From an uncultured Psychromonas sp. (GTDB taxonomy: Bacteria; Pseudomonadota; Gammaproteobacteria; Enterobacterales; Psychromonadaceae): a DNA stretch of 64,000 nt. This document shows positions 38,703-46,600 of this stretch, piece after piece. The position numbers were made by a program, and so were the translations under genes. The stretch lies in the NCBI RefSeq assembly GCF_947489755.1, contig NZ_CANLFB010000005.1, positions 1 through 64,000 on the forward strand, written 5' to 3'. The notes below the pieces were generated by a model. The model was not told the DNA's origin. It made no database searches and saw only the letters and a program-made list of their open reading frames with translations. Every line of letters starts with the position of its first letter. Within the stretch, counting starts at the first letter, position 1.

Positions 38703-39143
38703 TCAGAAACGAGAGTCACTTTCACAGGGGACACCATCATAATCGCCATCCATTTTAGTATTTGGACAGTTATTAATAAAGAACTCAGCTTCGGCTCTTG
38801 ACGTCATTTGACTGCAATAGGTTCGGCCATCACATTGAAATTCTGAATATTGAAATCCTGAATTAATATTGTCTGTTTTTTGGTTAGATGCTTTATTACT
38901 GGTTTTCTTTTCACTTGAAAGTATAACGATTGAGGCTTTAACTGATTCTCGTCTTTCACATACGACATTATCTGGTACTTTACCGTATAAAATACGTCCT
39001 TCTTTAGTAATGCATTTAATCTTGTCGTCAATCGAGACACTTGATGAAGCAGATTGTATAAAAGGTAATTCACTTTTTTTTTATAATTGATTACCGTATT
39101 AGGCAGCAGCAAGTACGATACAAATTATGAGTATTTTTTTCAT
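38703..39143 (-). pseudogene. secreted Excalibur-domain protein, frame disrupted
   Basis: Read in one frame from an ATG at 39143 (AGAGAG ribosome-binding site six bases upstream), the sequence gives signal peptide MKKILIICIVLAAA, then TAA at codon 15 and TAA at codon 21, then an open 126-codon stretch ending at 38703. That stretch finishes with the calcium-binding Excalibur domain: CDGRTYCSQMTSRAEAEFF, NNCPNTKMDGDYDGVPCESD. Between the stops lies a run of nine T (39074-39082). Two small indels, one near the Ala codons and one in the homopolymer, would restore the frame. It is either a real pseudogene or a sequencing error. Confidence 0.8.
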
Positions 39144-39435
39144 TTAAACTCTCTTTCCATGAACATCACTCACCCTATTCCTTATTGAAACTTTATTGCT
39201 CTCTTTATTAAATTTTTTCTTAACGTTATTAGCGCTTATTCAAAGTGTTGAAATTACTTTTTAAAAGCTAATAAGAAGTTTGTCTTTATCAATTTTAGAT
39301 TCATAGTTTATTGATCAATCGACATTTTTTAAAAAATAATTAAATTATTTTTAAAAAGTGTGAAATAAAATGAATTATAAGACGGTCTGCTTAATCTCTA
39401 CACTAAAACCATTATATTTTATTTAAGGAAAAACC

Positions 39436-39846
39436 ATGTCACAAGCTTTATCAATAGACACAAAGAATCGTCTTCAGTGTTCTCTTGCTGCACTGCGCTT
39501 AGGTGTTTTCATCGTTATGTTCATGTGGACCATGGATAAATTTGTTAATCCAGGCCATACCGCTAAAGTATTTGAAATATTTTATGGGTTCGCAAGTAGC
39601 ACAACTATTGTCTATATTCTTGGCGCTTTACAGCTAATCCTAGTACTTTCATTTTTGGCAGGCATTAAAAAACGCATCACTTACGGCATTATATTACTAA
39701 TGCATGCCGCATCAACATTCTCCGCTTACAATCAATATCTGGATGGTTTTAACAATCTACTATTCTTTGCTGCTTGGCCAATGTTAGCAGCATGTTTTGC
39801 GCTTTATCTATTACGTGATGAAGATGTGAAATTCACTATCAAATAA
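39436..39846 (+). CDS. DoxX-like small membrane protein (copy 1)
   Basis: A 136-residue integral membrane protein with four hydrophobic segments, opening with ALRLGVFIVMFMWTMDKFVN and ending LYLLRDEDVKFTIK. It resembles the DoxX/MauE superfamily, whose biochemical roles vary. A closely similar second copy follows 98 bases later, with a terminator between them, so each is likely its own transcript. Confidence 0.78.
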   Translation: MSQALSIDTKNRLQCSLAALRLGVFIVMFMWTMDKFVNPGHTAKVFEIFYGFASSTTIVYILGALQLILVLSFLAGIKKRITYGIILLMHAASTFSAYNQYLDGFNNLLFFAAWPMLAACFALYLLRDEDVKFTIK

Positions 39847-39857
39847 TTAATCATGAT

Positions 39858-39883
39858 ACCCAGCTTTTTAGCTGGGTTTTTTA
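39858..39883 (+). terminator. rho-independent terminator of copy 1
   Basis: ACCCAGC and GCTGGGT around TTTTTA, followed by a T run. Confidence 0.85.
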
Positions 39884-39944
39884 TTTGTATTAATAAAGCT
39901 AATTTTTTTAATCTCTCTATAAAAAAAACTAACAGGAAAATTCA

Positions 39945-40358
39945 ATGTCTCAGTCTATTTCGCCAGCTTTAACAGATCGTCTACAAAATAGTTTACTCGC
40001 ACTTCGTCTAGGTGTTTTTATTGTTATGTTTATTTGGACCATGGACAAGTTTGTTAACCCAGCTCATTCAATTGGCGTACTTGATAAATTCTATGGTATT
40101 GGTGGCTCTAGCCACATGATTACCTACCTACTAGGTGCATTACAGCTATTATTAGTACTTGCTTTTGTAGCCGGTATTAAAAAACGTTTTACCTACGGTC
40201 TTATCTTTTTAATGCACGGTGGTTCAACATTATCTGCGTTTGCAAAATATGCAGACCCATTTAATAGCCTATTATTTTTTGCTGCATGGCCAATGTGGGC
40301 GGCTTGTTTTGCGCTTTATTTATTACGTGATGCCGACGTTAAATTTACAATAAAATAG
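39945..40358 (+). CDS. DoxX-like small membrane protein (copy 2)
   Basis: A 137-residue paralogue of the upstream protein. ALRLGVFIVMFIWTMDKFVN, LGALQLLLVLAFVAGIKKRF and LLFFAAWPMWAACFALYLLR are near-identical to copy 1, while the loop after residue 40 differs (GVLDKFYGIGGSSHMITYLL). The pair looks like an old tandem duplication that is diverging. Four membrane helices are predicted. The function is unknown. Confidence 0.78.
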   Translation: MSQSISPALTDRLQNSLLALRLGVFIVMFIWTMDKFVNPAHSIGVLDKFYGIGGSSHMITYLLGALQLLLVLAFVAGIKKRFTYGLIFLMHGGSTLSAFAKYADPFNSLLFFAAWPMWAACFALYLLRDADVKFTIK

Positions 40359-40366
40359 TGTTATTT

Positions 40367-40393
40367 AGCCCAGCCATAATAAGCTGGGTTTTA
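40367..40393 (+). terminator. probable terminator of copy 2
   Basis: GCCCAGC and GCTGGGT around CATAATAA, followed by TTTTA. It is a sister of the hairpin after copy 1, as expected if the whole gene plus terminator was duplicated. Confidence 0.65.
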
Positions 40394-40677
40394 CTTCTTT
40401 CGCCACGCTCAAGCCTCCTCTTTTATGACCTTCTATCTCTCTATTTAATGAAAATTAACCATTCAACCTAACACGACTTCATTGTTCCTACTATAACGAC
40501 TAACTTATAAGCTATTATTTTATAAATCAAAATTTATAAGTAATCATTTTATAAGGTTACAATTTTGTGAGGTAAAACGTCCATTGGATATATTTTTTGT
40601 GATCTAAACAAACTTTAATTCATTTGTATGACTATATCTTATTGAGCCACAACTACTCAAATAAGAAGGCAGTCACC
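40394..40677. other. AT-rich region upstream of alginate lyase gene
   Basis: About 280 bases without a gene. Between 40500 and 40560 it holds several TTATAAG/CTTATAA-type inverted short repeats, for example ACTTATAAG and TTTATAAGT, which could be operator half-sites for the lyase gene. This is a suggestion only. Confidence 0.35.
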
Positions 40678-41901
40678 ATGAAGGTTAAAATTAAGATATT
40701 AGTTGCTAGTGTTGCAATCGCTTTATCAAGCCAAGTTATCGCCAGTGAATTTGTGCAAATCGATCCCGTCTCGTTAGACCAGTTAAAAACAGAACTCAGC
40801 CAAAAGAAAGCCTCTGAAGAAACGACTCAAAAGTATCAACAGGTAATAAAACAAGCAGACACTGATTTAAGTATGAAGAATCCAACGGTGATGGATAAAA
40901 CCTTCATCCCACCCAGTAAAGATAAGCATGACTACTTAAGCTTAAGCCGTTACTGGTGGCCAGATCCAACGAAAGAAGATGGTCTTCCTTGGATCCGTAA
41001 AGATGGTCAAACCAATCCTAAAACGCAAACTGATGATGTCGATCGCCCTAGAATAAGTGTTATGGGTAATGCTGTTTATGGGCTTGCTCTTGCTTATTAC
41101 CTATCTGGTGATGATAAATATGCTGAAAAATCAGCAAGTATGATAAAAACTTGGTTCTTAGATCCAGAAACAAAAATGAACCCTAATTTAAATTATGCGC
41201 AAAGTGTCCCAGGCAATAGTAAAGGTCGTCGAGCAGGGATTTTGGATGGTCGATTTGTACAAACAATGGTACTTGATGCAGTAAAAATGCTTGAAAAGTC
41301 AAATGCATGGAGTAATAATGACGACAAAAAAATGGATGAATGGCTAGCTGCTCATTTAGAATGGTTAACAAAAAGTAAAATAGGTATTGATGGTGCAACG
41401 CAAGAAAATAACCATGGTACCTGGTACCGATTCCAGGTGAGTTCAATTGCTTATTATTTAGGGGATAAAGCGATAGCTCAAGAAAGTATTAACGCTACCA
41501 AAGACAGTATGAACAGTCAATTTTCTGAAGATGGATCTCAACCTGAAGAGTTAGCTCGAACACGTGCGTTCTTTTATAGCTGCTTCAACTTAGATGCTCT
41601 CGGTCGTGTTGCTATTGTTGCCGATAAACTAGGAGATCCTATTTGGCAATACCAACCAAGTAAAGGTAAAGGCATTAAGGCGGGATTTGATTTCCTAAAA
41701 CCTGTGATACATGGTGCAGAGTGGGACTATCCAAACCAAGCGTTAAAATTTGAAGATTGTATTCCAGCGTTAGTGAAATATAACCAATTTAACCCTGACA
41801 ATAACTATGTTGAAGAGCTACAAATAGCGACTAAATTTCAAGGTAAAGATGTGCAGAAAGTCTATAACCAAATGTTTATCTTAGAAAATAATGAAATGTA
41901 A
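40678..41901 (+). CDS. secreted alginate lyase family protein (PL5/PL38-like)
   Basis: A 407-residue polysaccharide lyase predicted to have the alpha/alpha toroid of the Alginate_lyase family. The start at 40678 is chosen because AGAAGG is eight bases upstream and the protein then opens with a signal peptide (MKVKIKILVASVAIALSSQV, cleavage after IAS). Core motifs are YLSLSRYWWPDP (about residues 77-88), WIRKDGQTNPKT and ENNHGTWYRFQ (about 244-254), which carries the catalytic Asn/His pair. The first two features are common in the PL38-like branch, but PL5 is not excluded. It acts by beta-elimination on alginate or a similar uronate polymer. No other polysaccharide-utilisation genes lie nearby. 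Confidence 0.82.
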   Translation: MKVKIKILVASVAIALSSQVIASEFVQIDPVSLDQLKTELSQKKASEETTQKYQQVIKQADTDLSMKNPTVMDKTFIPPSKDKHDYLSLSRYWWPDPTKEDGLPWIRKDGQTNPKTQTDDVDRPRISVMGNAVYGLALAYYLSGDDKYAEKSASMIKTWFLDPETKMNPNLNYAQSVPGNSKGRRAGILDGRFVQTMVLDAVKMLEKSNAWSNNDDKKMDEWLAAHLEWLTKSKIGIDGATQENNHGTWYRFQVSSIAYYLGDKAIAQESINATKDSMNSQFSEDGSQPEELARTRAFFYSCFNLDALGRVAIVADKLGDPIWQYQPSKGKGIKAGFDFLKPVIHGAEWDYPNQALKFEDCIPALVKYNQFNPDNNYVEELQIATKFQGKDVQKVYNQMFILENNEM

Positions 41902-42007
41902 TGTGTGTATTAATAGTTACCATAACTAAAGTATTGCTGACTAAGCATTGATAACTAAGCATTAGCTTCATTAATGATGGTGACAATAAATAGTTCATCA
42001 ATACAAA

Positions 42008-42043
42008 AAAAAGCCCATTCACTTAACAGTGAGTGGGCTTTTT
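42008..42043. terminator. rho-independent terminator, bidirectional
   Basis: AAAAAGCCCATTCAC and GTGAGTGGGCTTTTT enclose TTAACA. It lies between the lyase gene and the convergent Pmp3-family gene. Confidence 0.9.
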
Positions 42044-42071
42044 AGTAGATTATAGATTGTTAGCGAAGGTG

Positions 42072-42230
42072 TTATTTAGTAGTAACCCATAGCGCATGAA
42101 TAATCCCAGGCACCCAAAATAAAATACTTAATACTAAGTTAATAAGGAAATCCTTTCCTAATCCAAACTTTAAAAATACTGCTAATGGTGGTAAAAAAAT
42201 ACAAATAATAATATTTATTAGCTGATTCAA
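42072..42230 (-). CDS. Pmp3/YqaE family small membrane protein
   Basis: A 52-residue protein with two membrane helices and the family features FLPPLAVFLKFGLGKDFLIN and LFWVPGIIHALWV. The start codon is TTG at 42230, with AGGAGG five bases upstream, a near-perfect ribosome-binding site. Pmp3 proteins are linked to membrane potential and salt or cold stress in yeast and plants; the bacterial role is unclear. Confidence 0.85.
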   Translation of the reverse strand: MNQLINIIICIFLPPLAVFLKFGLGKDFLINLVLSILFWVPGIIHALWVTTK

Positions 42231-42685
42231 AATATCCTCCTGAATTTAAAAAATAATTTCATCTACAATATCATAACCTCAACTATGTGCTAAATTTTTG
42301 TTGTTTAATCAAATAGAAAACAATCATCAGGTTTCATTAGAAGAATGTGTCTAACTAAAGAATACAAATTCAAGATACAAGTTAATTATATTGTTTCCTA
42401 TAAGAATTATTGCTCAAACTCAAAGGTGAAGAGTAAAAGTGTCATTCATACCAATTTCGATAATTATCCTATAAAATCTATTTGTTCACGATAAAAAAGT
42501 GAAATAACGCGTTTTTGACAAAAAAATAAACAACAAAGGTGTCGGCTAAAACAGCTAGCAGGGAAAATGTCGAGCTGATAGCACCAACATCATTTAACTA
42601 TTCGTTGTTTTAATGATTATGGATCAGTGATGGATGTGATTTGTGATTACACATTTAAAAGCCCATGAATACGGGTTTTTGAGAT
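42231..42685. other. intergenic region with repeat remnants
   Basis: 455 bases with no intact gene. ATACCAATTTCGATAATTATC at 42449 has the same ATACCAAT opening as the MITE-like end at 24888. Further on, GGTGTCGGCT and AGCTGATAGCACC near 42538 and 42573 form an imperfect inverted pair, framed by AACAAC/GTTGTT. This looks like a decayed repeat rather than a gene. Confidence 0.4.
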
Positions 42686-42934
42686 TTAAACAAGGTTAAG
42701 TAGTAAGCCGTAAAAGGCCTTATCGTAAGACCTAGATGCAATCTCTTCAGTTGTGTATTTCACAAGCTCAGCTTCTTTTTCATGGTCAACCAATTGGAAA
42801 CCTACGTAAAAAGAACTCCAGAAATAGACATAGCCACCTTTTTCATCAACATATTAAGTTCTAAATATTAAGCTACTAATTAGTAGCTTAATATTTACAT
42901 TAAACCACTCAAGCCCAGTTTGTTTTGTACTCAT
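42686..42934 (-). pseudogene. broken orphan immunity-like gene
   Basis: From ATG at 42934 (AGG ribosome-binding site, seven bases after the stop of the preceding orphan toxin tip) the frame reads MSTKQTGLEWFNV, then a palindrome-derived stretch, a TAA at 42854-42856, and then continues in the same frame with VDEKGGYVYFWSSFYVGFQ to a TAA at 42686. The 82-residue whole has the size of a small immunity protein and is in the right place, just downstream of a toxin tip. It is probably inactive. Confidence 0.6.
42862..42897. repeat. perfect 36-bp palindrome inside the broken gene
   Basis: Each half is TAAATATTAAGCTACTAA or its exact reverse complement, with no spacer. It lies within the frame of the broken immunity-like gene, just upstream (in the direction of reading) of its in-frame TAA, which suggests that the palindrome insertion broke the gene. 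Confidence 0.9.
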
Positions 42935-42940
42935 AAGCAC

Positions 42941-43192
42941 CTACTTCGCTTCAATTGCATCTAAAAGGTTACGAAATCGCGGATTAACAGTGTCATTTTG
43001 TTTATTTAATGTGAGCAACTGGGATTTTGGTGCATTAAGGTCCAAGAGTTTTAAATCAATTAGCCTTCCCTGCAACAAACTATTTATAGGAACGTCAAAC
43101 TCAACATAGTTATTACCTAATTTTGCCTGCTTACGGAATGATGAAGCACCATAATTAGCAAGGAACGTTAAGCCACCACTCCCTTCTTGCAC
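42941..43192 (-). CDS. orphan polymorphic-toxin C-terminal tip (remnant)
   Basis: 83 residues from a GTG at 43192. The frame is open further back to the stop of the preceding gene but has no ATG or good ribosome-binding site. It reads LTFLANYGASSFRKQ, then NNYVEFDVPINSLLQG, and ends RFRNLLDAIEAK. The YVEFDVPxxSLLQG pattern is typical of the ends of Rhs/polymorphic toxins, from memory. It is interpreted as a displaced Rhs toxin tip without its N-terminal delivery part, paired with the broken immunity gene that follows. Such orphan tip/immunity cassettes commonly accumulate behind rhs genes and can recombine with the main gene. Confidence 0.6.
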   Translation of the reverse strand: MQEGSGGLTFLANYGASSFRKQAKLGNNYVEFDVPINSLLQGRLIDLKLLDLNAPKSQLLTLNKQNDTVNPRFRNLLDAIEAK

Positions 43193-43228
43193 TACTCCTG
43201 TGTATTCACTCTTTGTAACATTACTAGA

Positions 43229-43636
43229 TTAACGATCGCACATAAAAATCAAATGACACTTCGTTTCATTTAAGATTTCATTACTTTCGTAATAATCCAA
43301 CTGAAAATGTTCGCCAATGGAAGTTTCAACGTCAAAGAAGTTGAGTAATGAATCACCCAACTTATTTAGAGCTACAGTCGTACCAATCAAACTAAAGCAG
43401 CTCTCATTAATCGTAACTGTAAGCCTATCACCTCCTGATTCCGAAGATTCAACGACCAAAGCTTTTATGTTTGCTGGATAATATTCGTTGTTTTGAACAG
43501 CAATATCGTATTTAACGTATTCTTCGGTCTCGTTAAGAGTTTCACCAAAGTCCGTTAATGCTTTAACAGAGCCAGAAATTTGTACTTCTGGTTCATTCCA
43601 GTCACCATCACATGCAACATAAATCTGAGGTATCAT
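43229..43636 (-). CDS. candidate immunity protein for the Rhs toxin (Imm32-like)
   Basis: A 135-residue acidic cytosolic protein (no signal) beginning MIPQIYVACDGDWNEPEVQI. The ATG lies one base after the TAG of the rhs gene, with GGAG nine bases upstream, so it is translationally coupled. Small acidic genes immediately downstream of an rhs tip are normally immunity genes. Its pattern (VQISGSVKALTDFGETL) reminds me of the Imm32 family, with low certainty. Immunity function is inferred from position and size. Confidence 0.7.
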   Translation of the reverse strand: MIPQIYVACDGDWNEPEVQISGSVKALTDFGETLNETEEYVKYDIAVQNNEYYPANIKALVVESSESGGDRLTVTINESCFSLIGTTVALNKLGDSLLNFFDVETSIGEHFQLDYYESNEILNETKCHLIFMCDR

Positions 43637-43637
43637 A

Positions 43638-46600
43638 CTAATAATCTCCAGGCCTTATTGTTTTCGGATCTATTGAAATATGAGGATCTGCAAGAGCCCC
43701 TTTCTTTTTAATCTTCCCATTTATCTGCGTTTGCAAATTAAGGTGTGGGCCCAGCTGTTTAACGTGGCTACTATTTGGATTCAGGTCAAAACCTACGCGC
43801 TTTGTAATCTTTTGACCATTCTCGGTAAATTCTTGGATAAACTGAACGCCAGTTTTCCCATCTATACTTCTAATTGGTACGCCATCTTTCATAAAGTCAG
43901 CAGCTTTATCCAATGCATCATAAACGCTTATTCGCCCCTTTATAACCCCATTCCCAAAATCTAACAATTCACTTGGTTTAGGCGGTTTTCTTCCTATGAA
44001 TACAGTTACTATACTACTAGTATACCAAGGATCAGCTTTAAATACAGCTGCCCCTCTCTCTTCTCCTGGCGCAATTGATAGTCCTGGGTACTCTGTTGGG
44101 GTTGGTATACCATATTTTTCATTTATATACTTCCCGTACGGGTCATCCCCTAAAATACTTTTCAAAAAGTCATTAAAAAAAGCTTTTGAATAACCTGTAA
44201 GATCATCAGTTATACTCGCACTATCAGTCTGATCGCTAGCGCCTAAATTACTATTAGCATCACCAGTACCATTAGCCCGATTATTTTTTGAGCCTGTATT
44301 GTTACTTGTTGACGTACTTGAACCACCAAAGCTATTTTTGAAAGAACTCCAAGCGTTAGAAACAGCGTTAGAAAAAGATTCCCAACTAAACCCTGTCGGG
44401 TCGGTATATTTCAAGGGATTGTTCATCACATAAGAATAACGGTTAAAGCTGTTCGTCATAAACGGTGCTTGGATCTCTGGATCGGCGCTCATGAACCGCC
44501 CTAAAGTTTGGTCGTAAATACGCCCATTCATGTGGATCAAGCCAACCTCTTCAATGTGTTCATGGCCTGTAAAACCGCGGTTGGTAACTAAACGTAGATC
44601 CAATGCTCCTTTTTCATCCCAACGTATTGAACGTTTTTTGCCCCATGGGTCAAAGCTACGCCGCTCTACTACGGCACCATAACCATCTGTGATTAAGTCA
44701 ACTGACCCAAGTGCATCGTAATGTAAATAACGAACTTGCTTATCTTTAAGTTTATTCGCCTTATCACGTACCTGTGTATTAAGTGCAATTAATTTACCAT
44801 CGGCATAAATAAAATGCTTATGTTCTACTTCACCATTAGTGAGATTGGTATTACGCTCATACAGTTTTTTAAAGTAGAGAGTTTCAATCGTTTCACCTTC
44901 TGCCACACTCTTTTTATAATAACGATCGTGATTGGCATCGTATTTGAATTCAACCGTGTTATCATTACGAGTTATTTTTAGCGGTTTATTAAAATCACTC
45001 CATTCTAATTCACGCTCAATATCAGCAATTGACTCGGTACCTTGCTTTTCCTTTGTCGCAGATAATAAGTTACCTACTTTATCGTAATGATAATCTAGGT
45101 TATTGGCATTACTAACTGCATGAGGCGCCGTTCCACGATACTGGTAAGCACCAACATTACTTTTGTTCGTGATATTACCTAGTTTATCGTAACTAATTTT
45201 ATTATTAACATTAAAGTCAGGGTTGCTAATCCCATGTAAATTAGGACTATCTAACACAATTTTATTATTGATAAGTCTGTCAAGCCCATCATAATAAAAA
45301 GTATCTTGAATTCCTAACTCGCTGTCATAACGATACGTTACATTATTATGGTTATCATAACGATACTGTAATAAGCGAATGTTACTGCCTTTATTTGTTG
45401 TCTGTTTAATCCGCTGATCAAAAACTTGGCTACCTTTATGTGTTGCAATATAGTCAGGACGGCCTGTTTTTTGGTTATGTTGGTAGGTATTTACTAACCC
45501 GTTCCCTAATGTTTCGGATAATGTGTGGTCATAAGCATCGGTATCTTGGCGTTGCCAATAAGTGATATAAGCGGCATTGTTTTTTTCAGCATTTTTAGAT
45601 TCATTAAGTAGATTCTCCAAATGTTGCCATTGACTATTTTCATTCTTATTTGTGCACTTTTCTTGTTCTGAAGAATTCAATTCATCCCCAACAAGACGAT
45701 CAGCTTGATCGCAATATAAGCCACTAACCTTGCTTATTTCAATCAATAACGAAGTGATCTGCTCAGCTAAATCGGCGTAATATTTATAACGTTCATTAGC
45801 AATAGCAGTCGCATTATTTACTTCTGCTGCAAGTGATAATAACGATGTTCGAGTTGCTTTATCGGCCTTTGCTGCAAATAACTGATTGTTAGATATTAGT
45901 TCTTTTTGTCCATTATTATCACTATCAATAAACAGTGTATCATCGGCTTTCGTCAAATTAGCATTATTAAAAATGTCTAAAGAAACGACATCTATTTCTG
46001 CATCGTATAAACGTTTATCTGGTGTACTACTATTGTATTGGGTTTCAAGCCGATAGACTTCATTACCAACCAGCATTTTCACAGGAACAGTGATAGGCCC
46101 ATGAAGCGATAGCCAAACTGATGGCCTTAAGTAACAAACACCATCATCCGAACACCACTTTTGATATTGTTCATTGTTAGCCAAAAGCTGTTGGCCTATT
46201 TCATCTAACCTATGTACCTCTATTTTATCAACGTTGTATTCTTTCGCTTTATTCTTTAAAAAGTTTTCTTCATTTTTATAATAGGTTGCTTTACCCACAT
46301 ACTCTTTTGCAACAATTAACGCATCATCCATTAGCTGCTTAATACTATTGCGATATTTTGCACTGGAAAACGTATTATCGGCGGCTGTTTTAGGACTACG
46401 TACCCGTGTCATATACCCCATTGAGTTATATGTATATTGCAAATTAAGTTTGTCATCGTCACTATTACCATTTGGACGAAGCTCACTTCTCAGGCGACCA
46501 TAGTTATCATATTGGTATTCCGTTGAAAGGGTTTCACTAGAACTAGTCATGCTGACTTTATTAACAAGTTCAAATTTTCCGTAGGTATATCTAGTTAAAT

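Noticed and set aside
38804..39112. A 102-codon minus-strand frame (LLPNTVINYKKK...) that looks like a gene
   Set aside because: It is an off-register reading of the Excalibur-domain gene; the true frame carries the signal peptide and the conserved domain.
42449..42600. A second full MITE copy
   Set aside because: Only the opening ATACCAAT resembles the element at 24888; the other end is not recognisable.
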